Shown here: positions 19,000-26,638 of the stretch, piece by piece
How the letters are laid out: each line of letters opens with the position of its first letter
Position numbering within the stretch: the stretch's first letter is position 1
Origin: Erysipelotrichaceae bacterium OPF54
Lineage (GTDB): Bacteria > Bacillota_I > Bacilli_A > Erysipelotrichales > Erysipelotrichaceae
Reading direction: 5' to 3'
Assembly: GCA_022834735.1 (NCBI GenBank)
Contig: BQKD01000001.1
Coordinates: 2,519,659-2,583,658, forward strand
DNA length: 64,000 nucleotides
The notes under the pieces: generated by a model
Seen by the model: the letters and a program-made list of their open reading frames with translations, nothing else
What the model was told of the DNA's origin: nothing
The model's database searches: none
Program-made: the position numbers and the translations under genes

Positions 19000-19073
19000 A
19001 TTATATGACAAATCGCGAGAATTCTCACGATAAATCTCACGATTAGGCAAAAATTTCTCACGATTCTCAGGAT
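19000..19073 (-). promoter_or_regulatory. Promoter and operator of the AlbA_2 gene
   Basis: A minus-strand -10 TATAAT (19005-19000) pairs with a weak -35 GTGAGA (19028-19023). The palindrome TCGCGAGAATTCTCACGA (19013-19030) covers this -35, and TCTCACGA-like boxes continue upstream at about 19022, 19034, 19055 and 19065. The arrangement suggests autorepression. Confidence 0.55.
19011..19060. repeat. 50-bp direct repeat, copy 2 (upstream of the AlbA_2 gene)
   Basis: It is identical to 17405-17454, and it holds the promoter-operator region of the enclosed gene. Confidence 0.9.
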
Positions 19074-19088
19074 TGTCGCAACAAAAAA

Positions 19089-19108
19089 ATCCCGGTTTAC
19101 CCAGGAAT
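19089..19108 (-). terminator. Terminator of the lipoprotein cluster
   Basis: An imperfect hairpin (AATTCC..GGGATT with a TAAA loop on the minus strand) is followed by seven T residues after the lipoprotein stop at 19110. Confidence 0.6.
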
Positions 19109-19109
19109 T

Positions 19110-19877
19110 TTATTCGAACATTTTTTTTACTTGTTCTTTTTCGCTGACGCTTAGCGCAAACGAAGGGAAAGTGACCGTTCCCTGCCCTGAAACAGTAAAA
19201 TAGGACCGGTCAAGATAGCCGATACTTTCCTCATCGATATCGATCTGAACAAAACGTCCATTCTTCGTAACAAACTCATAGATCATATGGGTCGGTTCCC
19301 ATGAAAGATCTCTCTTCTGACCGATCTCATAATGATGGCGGAAATCGTCCATATGCTGCCAGGCAAACGGGGTCAGTTCTTGCAGTTTCAGCCGAAATTC
19401 CGTATTGTAGTCGCTTCGCTTAAACATGGAAGGGATCATGATCTCTCCTGTTTCATCTGTTTCAAGAGGAAATTCGAGCAATTCGAACAGCGGATGAAGA
19501 AACGGCTGCTTCAGCGGATCGGTCGTTTCCTTTGACCGGACAGCCATCGTATTTTCCAAAGGAACGATCTCGATCATGGATGTCTGTTTTTCAGTCGTCC
19601 GAAACAGTGTCACGTGTTCGAGCTTCTTTTCATAATACAGTGCATGCGTTTCATACACGGCATCCCCTTCTTTCCATACGGAAATGGTTTCCTGATCGAA
19701 TCCGTCGGTCCAGTCAATCTGCAGGTTGCGTATCCATTCGACTTCCATGGTATATTCCGATTGCCGATCGAGCGCATGGATTGCGCGCCGGATCTTGTCA
19801 TCGACCGAGGGCGACACGATCGAACAGCCCGAAAGAAGAACGGCCAGACAAAATATCAACACTTTACTTCTTTTCAT
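19110..19877 (-). CDS. Predicted lipoprotein of unknown function
   Basis: The 255-residue protein starts MKRSKVLIFCLAVLLSGCS, a lipoprotein signal with lipobox LSGC, so it should be anchored on the outer face of the membrane. The start at 19877 follows AAAGGA; an upstream in-frame ATG lacks a site. The rest is soluble and beta-rich, with a WxRN..SVW.(D/E)GD pattern shared with the protein encoded upstream at 19900-20796, so the two are paralogues. It is the last gene of a six-gene minus-strand cluster. No domain is recognised. Confidence 0.7.
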   Translation of the reverse strand: MKRSKVLIFCLAVLLSGCSIVSPSVDDKIRRAIHALDRQSEYTMEVEWIRNLQIDWTDGFDQETISVWKEGDAVYETHALYYEKKLEHVTLFRTTEKQTSMIEIVPLENTMAVRSKETTDPLKQPFLHPLFELLEFPLETDETGEIMIPSMFKRSDYNTEFRLKLQELTPFAWQHMDDFRHHYEIGQKRDLSWEPTHMIYEFVTKNGRFVQIDIDEESIGYLDRSYFTVSGQGTVTFPSFALSVSEKEQVKKMFE

Positions 19878-19899
19878 CCAACGTTTCCTTTCATTCATT

Positions 19900-20796
19900 C
19901 TACGGCAGATCGATCACATCACCGTACCGGAGCGGCTTTTCGAATAAAGCTTCCACTTGTTCCTGTACGGAGGATGAAACAGAAAGATCATGGATCCTGG
20001 TCGTACCTGCCGTTTCCTCGACGGCTTTTGGATACGTGATCTGCACAAGCTCATCAAACGCAATTTCAACGATCCGTTTATCCTGGATCACAAACGCAAA
20101 ATCGACATGATCCGGTTTGATCCGACCCGAATAATGAAGATTCATCCGTTCGATCGTATCCATGCTGTTCAACTGTTCTTCGGTATAGGAATCTTCTTCT
20201 TTCCCTACACGATAGCTTGCGAATCTGTCAGGATCTTCAAGCGTCGCAACGACCTTGTTTCCGTCTTTTTTCCAGGAGAAATACGGGTTTCGTTCCAACG
20301 TATCCGATGAATCGATCAGAAATGCATCTTCACTTGGGCAAATGATCGGATCAAGAAAGAATTCGGAGCGGGAAACTTCCTTTTCATCGATCCGTTTAAC
20401 ATTTCCTTTCGCATCCAGATAAATACCCTTTTCTTTTCCGTCCGCATAAGAAGATACAACAATCTGACTGTTTCCATCCTTTTCTTCCAGCTTTTCGATC
20501 CGGTACATCGTATCGCCATCTGTCCATACAGAAGAAATCTGGCTGTCCAATTCCGACAAGCTGTTCCTGGTCCAGTTCGTTTCTGAAGTATACGCCCCTT
20601 GTTTCTGCCAGGCATCCAGATAGCGGACCACATCGGTACTGGATGGAAAGAAGGAATAGATGGCCAGCACAAAGCTGATGACGATGATTCCGATCGAAGC
20701 CAGTTTGCCAAGACTATTTTTCTTTGCGGATTTTGCGTCAATCCCTGGTCTTCTAAAAATACAACGAGTTCCTGAAGCCTTGAAGATGGGCCACAA
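19900..20796 (-). CDS. Membrane-anchored paralogue of the neighbouring lipoprotein (start uncertain)
   Basis: The convincing part begins at about KKNSLGKLASIGIIVISF (near 20720), a TM anchor, followed by a soluble domain similar to the lipoprotein downstream (TNWTRN..SVWTDGD against VEWIRN..SVWKEGD). No ATG lies at that point. The frame extends back only to a TTG at 20796 inside the preceding gene, without a good ribosome binding site. It therefore appears to have lost its start or to be fused by frameshift to the upstream gene. Function unknown. Confidence 0.5.
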   Translation of the reverse strand: MWPIFKASGTRCIFRRPGIDAKSAKKNSLGKLASIGIIVISFVLAIYSFFPSSTDVVRYLDAWQKQGAYTSETNWTRNSLSELDSQISSVWTDGDTMYRIEKLEEKDGNSQIVVSSYADGKEKGIYLDAKGNVKRIDEKEVSRSEFFLDPIICPSEDAFLIDSSDTLERNPYFSWKKDGNKVVATLEDPDRFASYRVGKEEDSYTEEQLNSMDTIERMNLHYSGRIKPDHVDFAFVIQDKRIVEIAFDELVQITYPKAVEETAGTTRIHDLSVSSSVQEQVEALFEKPLRYGDVIDLP

Positions 20797-21233
20797 AAAT
20801 ACACAATATTGTCTGTATTGGTTTCTTTTGCGGCAATTATTTCTTTATACCGGGTAAACTGAGTACATTTGGCAAGAGACACAGAAGTTGTCCGCAAACA
20901 TTCTCCTTCATGTTTCAAGGTATATTTTATTTCATCATTTTCTATCGTGGTTTCGATCTGATATTCCGAAAACCCTCCAAATGGTTCTGAAAAAGAATCA
21001 AAACCGGACTTTGCGTACTTTTTTACCTGAGCAAGAAAAAACACGATCAGTCCTAGTCCGGCAAGAATACAAATCAGCTTGGCCCATATTGCTTGTAAAA
21101 GCCACGCCAGTGAAAACAGCACAACCGGGAACATTGCGCTCGAAAAAAGCTGTGATGGTTTGGCGTTCATCCAGAATATCTTTTCGATCCATCGCTTATT
21201 GACTGTATAAACAGAATGAAATGTATTGTTCAT
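20316..21233 (-). CDS. YcxB-like small membrane protein, 3' end out of frame
   Basis: Only the first part (21233 to about 20717, about 172 residues) looks authentic: two TM helices (about residues 27-66) and a soluble tail ending FLEDQGLTQNPQRK. It matches in length and layout the 175-residue protein encoded just upstream. Beyond an A5 run at 20721-20717 the frame reads antiparallel to the expected coding frame of the next gene and is not credible. Removing one A would place TAG exactly after QRK. It could be a small frameshift, a sequencing error or a slippage site. Confidence 0.5.
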   Translation of the reverse strand: MNNTFHSVYTVNKRWIEKIFWMNAKPSQLFSSAMFPVVLFSLAWLLQAIWAKLICILAGLGLIVFFLAQVKKYAKSGFDSFSEPFGGFSEYQIETTIENDEIKYTLKHEGECLRTTSVSLAKCTQFTRYKEIIAAKETNTDNIVYFCGPSSRLQELVVFLEDQGLTQNPQRKIVLANWLRSESSSSALCWPSIPSFHPVPMWSAIWMPGRNKGRILQKRTGPGTACRNWTARFLLYGQMAIRCTGSKSWKKRMETVRLLYLLMRTEKKRVFIWMRKEMLNGSMKRKFPAPNSFLIRSFAQVKMHF

Positions 21234-21236
21234 AGG

Positions 21237-21764
21237 TTATCCAATCTTTTGTTTTCTTTGCATATGATGTGCGTTCAGAAACCGATCCATTTCAAGTTTT
21301 TCTTTCAATGACAACGATCCGATATAAACCATACATTGAACTTTTTCATTGAACAAAACGATCCATTGCATATTTTCGAAATAATAAGGGAAAGAATCCA
21401 TTTCGTAGTGGCTTTCCTCTCTTTTTTCGCCAGATACTTTTTCAACAATTATTTCTTTTTTGTTTATTGTGAATACGATTTCGGTGCCTGGCGGCCCCAT
21501 TTCGTCCAGTCGCTTCATAAGACCAAGATTTGTCTTTAGAATTTTTGAAAAGCTCAATCCAAAAAGTACCAGACTTGCGGCAAATAAAAGAATCGCAATT
21601 TGAACATAGCTGTCGTCGATCGGCGCTAAAAGACTGTTTATTCCTATAGCCAAAAAGCAGAATGGCACAAATCCGATCCAGATCCACTCATGTACGGAAA
21701 TCATTTTCAGCGCCTCTTTTATATTTTTATTTTTACCTGTTGTATATTTTGTTTGAAAATTCAT
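21237..21764 (-). CDS. YcxB-like small membrane protein
   Basis: The 175-residue protein has two central TM segments (about residues 28-46 and 53-71) followed by a soluble beta-rich domain with FPYYFENMQWIVLFNE. This layout resembles YcxB-like proteins of unknown function. Its stop lies 4 bases from the start of the next paralogue, so the two are co-transcribed. The long start MNFQTKYTTG is kept because it aligns with the paralogue; an internal Met with its own AGAGG site is an alternative. Confidence 0.65.
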   Translation of the reverse strand: MNFQTKYTTGKNKNIKEALKMISVHEWIWIGFVPFCFLAIGINSLLAPIDDSYVQIAILLFAASLVLFGLSFSKILKTNLGLMKRLDEMGPPGTEIVFTINKKEIIVEKVSGEKREESHYEMDSFPYYFENMQWIVLFNEKVQCMVYIGSLSLKEKLEMDRFLNAHHMQRKQKIG

Positions 21765-21791
21765 TCATTTCCTCTCTCTTTTCGAATCTTC

Positions 21792-22835
21792 TTAGTTCCG
21801 GCTCACTTCATAATCCGTATAGCTTTCGTTTTTTGTGCTCAGTATCGATACGACATGCTCTGCTCCCTGCTCAACATCTGTAAGAATTTCCTCATCGCTC
21901 AGATCGGCAGGATAAATATAGGCTGTATCGCCCTCAAAATACACCATCTCTTTTTCGATATCTGCTGCTGTATCCAGATCGAAACAATTCTCCAGCGTTC
22001 TCGGGATCAGGTTCATATCATAGCGGAAACCGTATCCTTGCCGTGTCACATCATACGTGCCGTAAGATGCGGTCCGCTCATCTTCTCTTACCATTAAAAA
22101 TGTCACGATCCCGTATCCTCTGGCATTATAATGAACCTCACTGAAATAATCTTTCGTTTGAATATCCTGCGGCACGTCTTCTGAAAGCTCGATCTTTTCG
22201 CAAAGAGCCGGGATATCGACAAAATGAGTTCCCTTGTAGGAAATGCCAAACTCTTCTTCCATCATTTCAAGCAAAAGTCTGAAGTGCTCCAGAGCCTCTT
22301 TTATTAACGGCAGCTCGACATAATCCACTTCATTTCCATTCACATTCAAATATCCTTCCTGCGTGTCTGAACGGTCAAATACGCCATTCAGATACTCATA
22401 TACAAGATAAGTCGTTTTAAACTGTCCTGCCTTGTAATCGGTCGACCGGATCGTGAATACTTTTTCCGCTTTTATATTTTCTCCCTCAAATTCTGTCACT
22501 TCGTAGGTAAATTCGATCGCTTTATTTTGGAGATCCTCATAAAACATCGATAAGCACGATGCCGTTTGACGATCCTCTTCCTCTTGTTGATACTCGATAA
22601 AGAAATCCGGATAGTCTTTTTCCTCGGCATTCTTTCGATCTTGCAGACCGATCCGCCACGGCATTTCGTCATATCGAAGACCATCGATCCGGTCCGCAAG
22701 AATATCGTAGGTTTCCTTCCAGAAGTCGTAGTCATCATCCTTTGTTTCTTTTTCCTTTGGGACGAAAAAGATCAGACCTCCAGCGATCGCCACAGCAATC
22801 ACTGCCAGTGCGATCCATTTTTTCGATTTATTCAT
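21792..22835 (-). CDS. Membrane-anchored extracellular protein of unknown function
   Basis: The 347-residue protein has an N-terminal TM anchor (about residues 6-24) and a large acidic soluble domain with no recognised motif. It probably faces outward. The start at 22835 follows GGAG and overlaps the end of the preceding lipoprotein gene by 8 bases, indicating translational coupling. It belongs to the same cluster of surface proteins, but no sequence similarity to the others is obvious by eye. Confidence 0.65.
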   Translation of the reverse strand: MNKSKKWIALAVIAVAIAGGLIFFVPKEKETKDDDYDFWKETYDILADRIDGLRYDEMPWRIGLQDRKNAEEKDYPDFFIEYQQEEEDRQTASCLSMFYEDLQNKAIEFTYEVTEFEGENIKAEKVFTIRSTDYKAGQFKTTYLVYEYLNGVFDRSDTQEGYLNVNGNEVDYVELPLIKEALEHFRLLLEMMEEEFGISYKGTHFVDIPALCEKIELSEDVPQDIQTKDYFSEVHYNARGYGIVTFLMVREDERTASYGTYDVTRQGYGFRYDMNLIPRTLENCFDLDTAADIEKEMVYFEGDTAYIYPADLSDEEILTDVEQGAEHVVSILSTKNESYTDYEVSRN

Positions 22836-23556
22836 CCGCTTCTCCAAACGGACCATTCAGCAGATCATTCGCTTCCAGCCCTTCCGTATTCAGGATTTCC
22901 TCCACCTTCTTTTTATACGCTTCTGAGGCCGTATCCGGAACCGAAACAGTAGCCGTTTTTGTATTGCCTTCATACGTGCTTTCTATTTTTGTGATCTTTC
23001 CGTCTTTTAACTGGATAACCGCCTTCAATCCGTTTTTATCATCCGATTTCAGAACGATCGTATCTTCTCCCTCTTTTTCAAGATGATATCCTTCTTCCAG
23101 ATGCAGACCTTCCTTGTCTTCCGTAATTCCCGGCGACAGCAGTTCCATGAATATAGCCCGGCTTGATGGAAAACCGTATTGTGGCGCATCATAATTCGCT
23201 GTTTCGATCTGTCCCAGATCATTGTATCGGCTTGCCGAAACAAATACTTTTTCATCTTTGTTCCACTTCATCATTTCATAATAATGAAAATCAACACCCT
23301 TGCCTTGGGATTGGCGAACGCTTTCCTGCTCCCACACGCCATAGTGATATCCGTCCTCTGTCCACGTCTGGACAACATTCTCGTTGGCTTGCGGATCGGT
23401 ATTTTCGATCGTCACAACATAACTGTCCTGATCCGCGATCTTTACGATCATATCTCCTAATTCCGGTGCGGTCACTGCAGCCGGTTCTGCCTGCGCACAG
23501 CCAGCCATACCAAGCATGATTCCGAGTGCAAGAATGCTCTGTTTCCATTTTTTCAT
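22828..23556 (-). CDS. Predicted lipoprotein of unknown function
   Basis: The 242-residue protein has a lipoprotein signal, MKKWKQSILALGIMLGMAGC, followed by a soluble domain. It is the first gene of the cluster at 19110-23556. The shared pattern of an anchored protein with a TWTEDG-like segment (VVQTWTEDGYHYG) recalls SVWTDGD in the downstream paralogues, so distant relationship is possible. A GGAGGAT site precedes the start. Confidence 0.7.
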   Translation of the reverse strand: MKKWKQSILALGIMLGMAGCAQAEPAAVTAPELGDMIVKIADQDSYVVTIENTDPQANENVVQTWTEDGYHYGVWEQESVRQSQGKGVDFHYYEMMKWNKDEKVFVSASRYNDLGQIETANYDAPQYGFPSSRAIFMELLSPGITEDKEGLHLEEGYHLEKEGEDTIVLKSDDKNGLKAVIQLKDGKITKIESTYEGNTKTATVSVPDTASEAYKKKVEEILNTEGLEANDLLNGPFGEADE

Positions 23557-23710
23557 TTCGATCCTCCTTCTCTCCTGCTACTTTTGTTAAATTCATAATA
23601 TCACAAAAAAAAACGATATCATCAAATTTGTTAATGAATCAGCTAAAGACACATAAAAGTTATTCTCTTTGTCTTTTTTTCTTGAATTTATAGTGCTATG
23701 ATGTACGTGT

Positions 23711-23795
23711 CAACGACAGGGGCGCCTTCAAGGCTGAGATGTGCACCGCACAGTCCCTTGGACCTGATCTAGATAATGCTAGCGTAGGGAGTCTT
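23711..23795 (+). ncRNA. TPP riboswitch (THI element) aptamer
   Basis: The conserved TPP aptamer elements are present in order: ACAGGGGCGCC, GGCTGAGATG, CCCTTGGACCTGATCT and AATGCTAGCGTAGGGAG. It lies in the leader of thiT, matching the known role of this class in controlling thiamine genes. Confidence 0.95.
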
Positions 23796-23830
23796 CATTT
23801 TATTCCTACGCCTCAACGGAGGTGTTTTTT
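23782..23830 (+). promoter_or_regulatory. Expression platform of the TPP riboswitch
   Basis: GCGTAGG (23782-23788) can pair with CCTACGC (23805-23811). Alternatively CGCCTC (23809-23814) pairs with GAGGTG (23819-23824), which hides the thiT ribosome binding site GGAGGTG and leaves seven T residues before the ATG. The two pairings share bases and exclude each other. TPP binding should favour the second, switching thiT off at translation, transcription or both. Confidence 0.7.
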
Positions 23831-23831
23831 T

Positions 23832-24356
23832 ATGAAAAATTTATCAGTCAGAGATCTTGTTTTAATGGCCTTTTATGTTGCTGTGTTCATGGTGCTGGAC
23901 ACGTTTGTCAACACGCTGCCGCTCTTTCAGATGCCAAACGGCGGAAGCCTGGGCATTTCGACCATTCCATTATTAATGGCAAGCTATCAGCTCGGATGGC
24001 AGAAAGGACTGATCGTTTCGATCGTCAGCGTATTTGCCCAGTTCGTGACCGGACCGATGTATACGCCAGACCTGGTCGGATTCCTGCTCGATTACTTCAT
24101 CGCGTTTTCCGTGTACGGGATCGCCTGTCTGTTTCCGAACCGCGGTATGTTTTACTCAGGCGTGCTGATCACCAATGTCATCCGGTTTATCAGCTCGACA
24201 TTGAGCGGATGTATCGTGTGGGCAACTCCCGTATGGGCATCCATCACATACAACGCCACTTATATGCTGCCGACCCTGATCCTTGGGCTCATTCTGGTAC
24301 CGCTGCTCATGAAAGCACTCGCTCCAGCCATGAAGAAAAGGGCACGTTCGGTTTAG
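23832..24356 (+). CDS. thiT: ECF transporter S component, thiamine-specific ThiT
   Basis: The 174-residue protein has six predicted TM segments and the S-component layout; the loop with PNGGSLGISTIPLLMASYQLG resembles ThiT. With the shared ECF energising module it imports thiamine. The TPP riboswitch directly upstream makes the substrate assignment strong. The start at 23832 follows GGAGGTG. Confidence 0.88.
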   Translation: MKNLSVRDLVLMAFYVAVFMVLDTFVNTLPLFQMPNGGSLGISTIPLLMASYQLGWQKGLIVSIVSVFAQFVTGPMYTPDLVGFLLDYFIAFSVYGIACLFPNRGMFYSGVLITNVIRFISSTLSGCIVWATPVWASITYNATYMLPTLILGLILVPLLMKALAPAMKKRARSV

Positions 24357-24378
24357 CAGAACACAGATCATTTCAATA

Positions 24379-24408
24379 GCGGGATCATCACAGGATGGTT
24401 CCTTTTTT
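24379..24408 (+). terminator. thiT terminator
   Basis: The hairpin GGATCATC/GATGGTTCC (24382-24402) with one bulged base is followed by six T residues. Confidence 0.65.
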
Positions 24409-24420
24409 ATATAGTGAAAA

Positions 24421-24439
24421 TTCAACTTAATTCAGTTGA
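24421..24439. promoter_or_regulatory. TCAACT/AGTTGA inverted repeat
   Basis: TCAACT (24422-24427) and AGTTGA (24434-24439) form an inverted pair. The same AGTTGA core recurs three times at 24912-24961, so it may be a binding site of the same regulator. Confidence 0.35.
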
Positions 24440-24548
24440 CCATTTGTTGAATGGATCCGAAAAGAAGCGAAGTGTATGATAAATAAGAATTACTGATCAA
24501 TAAGAGAAAGATTCAATTTCATTATGAACATTTATAATTTTTCCAAAA

Positions 24549-24578
24549 AAAGTCATGCATCGTTTTGTGCATGACTTT
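24549..24578 (-). terminator. Terminator after the 30-residue membrane peptide gene
   Basis: An 11-bp stem AAAGTCATGCA/TGCATGACTTT is followed on the minus strand by a T tract, 8 bases after the peptide stop codon. Confidence 0.75.
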
Positions 24579-24585
24579 CCTTGTT

Positions 24586-24678
24586 TTACAGACCTGCCAG
24601 GATCAATGTAATCGCAAGCAGTCCGAGAATGACTGTGGTTTCAGCCACTTTTCCCTTTTTTTCTACTAATCTTTCCAT
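24586..24678 (-). CDS. 30-residue single-TM peptide
   Basis: The start at 24678 has a good site (AGAAAGG). The product reads MERLVEKKGKVAETT then a hydrophobic C-terminal segment ILGLLAITLILAGL. A transcription unit of its own is indicated by a -10 TATAAT (24718-24713), a cre-like site just downstream and a strong terminator after the stop. Short membrane peptides of this shape can be type I toxins or regulatory peptides, but no antisense RNA or partner is recognised. A longer in-frame start would lie upstream of the promoter. Confidence 0.5.
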   Translation of the reverse strand: MERLVEKKGKVAETTVILGLLAITLILAGL

Positions 24679-24691
24679 AATATAACCTTTC

Positions 24692-24718
24692 TTGTAAGCG
24701 CTTGTTTTATAAATTATA
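24692..24718 (-). promoter_or_regulatory. Promoter -10 and cre-like site of the small peptide gene
   Basis: TTGTAAGCGCTTGTT (24692-24706) matches the cre consensus at all but one fixed position. It lies immediately downstream of the minus-strand -10 TATAAT (24718-24713), where CcpA would block transcription. Confidence 0.4.
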
Positions 24719-24911
24719 TCACATATTATGGGAAAATGATTATTTTTATTTAAAATCGCGGAATCTCCGAAGACTGGCATTGAGTCAATGTCATGAAGCG
24801 AGATGATCATCTTGATGTTTGTATATGGAACTATAGAAAACAGCAACAGAAAAGATCTTGTATACGGAATATAGAAATCATCATAGGATGCTTCTTTTTT
24901 GTTGATTATCT

Positions 24912-24969
24912 AGTTGAATATAAAGCAAATATAGTTGAATATAAGTTAAACACCAGTTGAAGTTCAACT
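24912..24969 (+). promoter_or_regulatory. Phased AGTTGAA box array
   Basis: AGTTGAA occurs at 24912, 24933 and 24955, spaced 21 and 22 bases (two helical turns). The last copy forms a 15-base palindrome with TTCAACT (24955-24969). It looks like an operator, but the reading frame that follows (ATG at 24996 with AGAAGAG) stops after four codons. Between 24970 and 25220 only broken plus-strand coding fragments are visible. Confidence 0.4.
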
Positions 24970-25220
24970 TAACAAACAGAAAGAAGAGAAATCCATGGAC
25001 GTAAAATAGCTGATGAAACGAGTGAACTACCTCGGTTATTGAATGGCCGAGAATTCCCGCTCCAGGTCCTGACCATGCACCTTTCTCCTACATGGTTTTT
25101 ATACTTCCATCTGCATCATACTATGTTCCACAGCCCGCATAGAAAGAATCCAATGCCGTACAAACGGCGAAGGGAGCAAAAAATTATGCGGCTTATTTTG
25201 ATATCGCATATGGCAGAAAG

Positions 25221-25242
25221 AAAAAAGGCCTTTCGGCCTTTC
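25221..25242 (-). terminator. Terminator downstream of a decayed gene
   Basis: AAAGGCC/GGCCTTT with a four-base loop is followed on the minus strand by six T residues, 31 bases after the stop of the remnant reading frame. Confidence 0.7.
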
Positions 25243-25272
25243 GAATATGGAAACTTTGATTTCCCTCAGTCA

Positions 25273-25556
25273 TTATGAACCGGAAGCGGAATCTTTGTGC
25301 CCCATGTTCTGGAGCGTCAGCGCAAAAATCCCCAACTCGGCAGCGCAGCCCTGCTCTTCCGGTTCCGCTTTATATGTTTTAAATACACCAAGAACTCCCA
25401 TGTCCAAATAAAATCCACTCATAAAAATTGTATTGAATAGACTGAAAGTACGGGCATCTGCCGATCATGCGCGAATAATTAGCTCCATCAATAAAATAGC
25501 ATTCGTATTTTTTTAATTCAACCGAGACACTCTTATTTGTTACATTTTTAATATTA
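25273..25556 (-). pseudogene. Decayed small gene, two frames
   Basis: On the minus strand a credible fragment (VSVELKKYECYFIDGANYSR, to about 25425) is followed in another frame by a 49-codon fragment (MSGFYLDMGVLGVFKTYKAE, 25422-25273) that ends before a strong terminator. Neither has a proper ribosome binding site. The pair looks like one gene broken by a frameshift. Its family is not recognised. Confidence 0.35.
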
Positions 25557-25559
25557 CAT

Positions 25560-26555
25560 TTAAATCAGGAAGCGATCTTTCAGCTTTTCGATGTCCTCAT
25601 CATCCAGTTCAAGCCCTTCATGCAGATAGTTTTCCACCGAACCGAAGTTCTGCGCGATGCAGCGGTACGCAATATTCATATATTCCGTGCTGGCATCATA
25701 CAAGTAATCCAGATCCTTTACGAGCTCTTTGTGATCCTTCAGCTTCAGGATCAGATCATCCTTCTGCGCCTTCAGATAAATGTTGGTCTGCAGATAATCT
25801 TTCATGATCTCATCTTTGGACACGCCAAGCGCGCTCAGCAGCAGCATGGTCGCGACCCCGGTCCGGTCCTTGCCCTGCGTGCAATGCCACAATATGCTCC
25901 CGTTTTCCTGCCGGAGAAGAAGCTCAAAAAAACGGCGATACGCCTTGAGTCCCTGCTGGGAAACCACAAGCTCTTCGTACAGACGTTCCATCGTCTCTTT
26001 GGCATGACGCAGCATTTCCGTAAACATATGCAGCCTGCTTCCTCCCGCAAGCGAATCGAGCGAAGAAGCCGAACGGGCCGGCACATGATAATTCACTGCC
26101 TGCAGCATGATCGGATCCGGCTGATACACCCGCTCCACCTCCGTACGGAAATCGATGACCATTTTCACATCATAGTCTTTTTCGAGCCTTTTCCGGTCAT
26201 TTTTCGACATCGTATGCAGTTCTCCGCTGCGGATCAGCCGGTGCGGACGAATAAAACGGCCATCCTTCGTCTGGATCCCGCCCAGATCTCTCGTGTTCGC
26301 CAGTTTTTCGAACCCGATCCGCTTTCCCATCAGCGCCCCGACGATCATATCCGGATTGGCTTTTTTCAGCGACTCGTAAATATCTTCCGCATCCTTGCCG
26401 GACAATTCGAACGTGTAGATCTTTTTATCGTTTTCCACCACATAGAGCATGCCGCCCTTTTCAAAAGCCCAGTTCACGTTTTTTATATCGATCGTTTTTT
26501 CATGACCATCCTCATTAAAAGTAATGCTTGTCAGCGCCTGATTGTTTTCATTCAT
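25560..26555 (-). CDS. Tyrosine-protein phosphatase (LipA/PF13350 type) with N-terminal extension
   Basis: The P-loop HCTQGKDRTG (catalytic Cys225) and the upstream ANTRDLGGI segment mark the bacterial tyrosine/dual-specificity phosphatase family whose K(D/E)R signature is linked to phosphoinositide or phosphotyrosine hydrolysis. A substrate cannot be assigned. The start at 26555 (MNENNQALTS) follows AAAGGAG; the longer GTG start places that site inside the frame. The first 80 or so residues form a small separate beta domain (NWAFEKGGMLYVVENDKKIY). No signal peptide is seen. Confidence 0.85.
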   Translation of the reverse strand: MNENNQALTSITFNEDGHEKTIDIKNVNWAFEKGGMLYVVENDKKIYTFELSGKDAEDIYESLKKANPDMIVGALMGKRIGFEKLANTRDLGGIQTKDGRFIRPHRLIRSGELHTMSKNDRKRLEKDYDVKMVIDFRTEVERVYQPDPIMLQAVNYHVPARSASSLDSLAGGSRLHMFTEMLRHAKETMERLYEELVVSQQGLKAYRRFFELLLRQENGSILWHCTQGKDRTGVATMLLLSALGVSKDEIMKDYLQTNIYLKAQKDDLILKLKDHKELVKDLDYLYDASTEYMNIAYRCIAQNFGSVENYLHEGLELDDEDIEKLKDRFLI

Positions 26556-26638
26556 AACAACAGCTCCTTTCGCCACTGTATTTTTCGGTTATTCTTTTTT
26601 ATTATACAAACCCTTGCGCTTTGATAAAAAGAAAAGGC

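Noticed and set aside
24912..24969. AGTTGAA repeats as a CRISPR array
   Set aside because: Repeats are only 7 bases with about 14-base spacers and no cas gene is present.
25039..25278. Plus-strand 79-codon frame
   Set aside because: It runs through the terminator at 25221-25242, has no ribosome binding site and no recognisable protein features.
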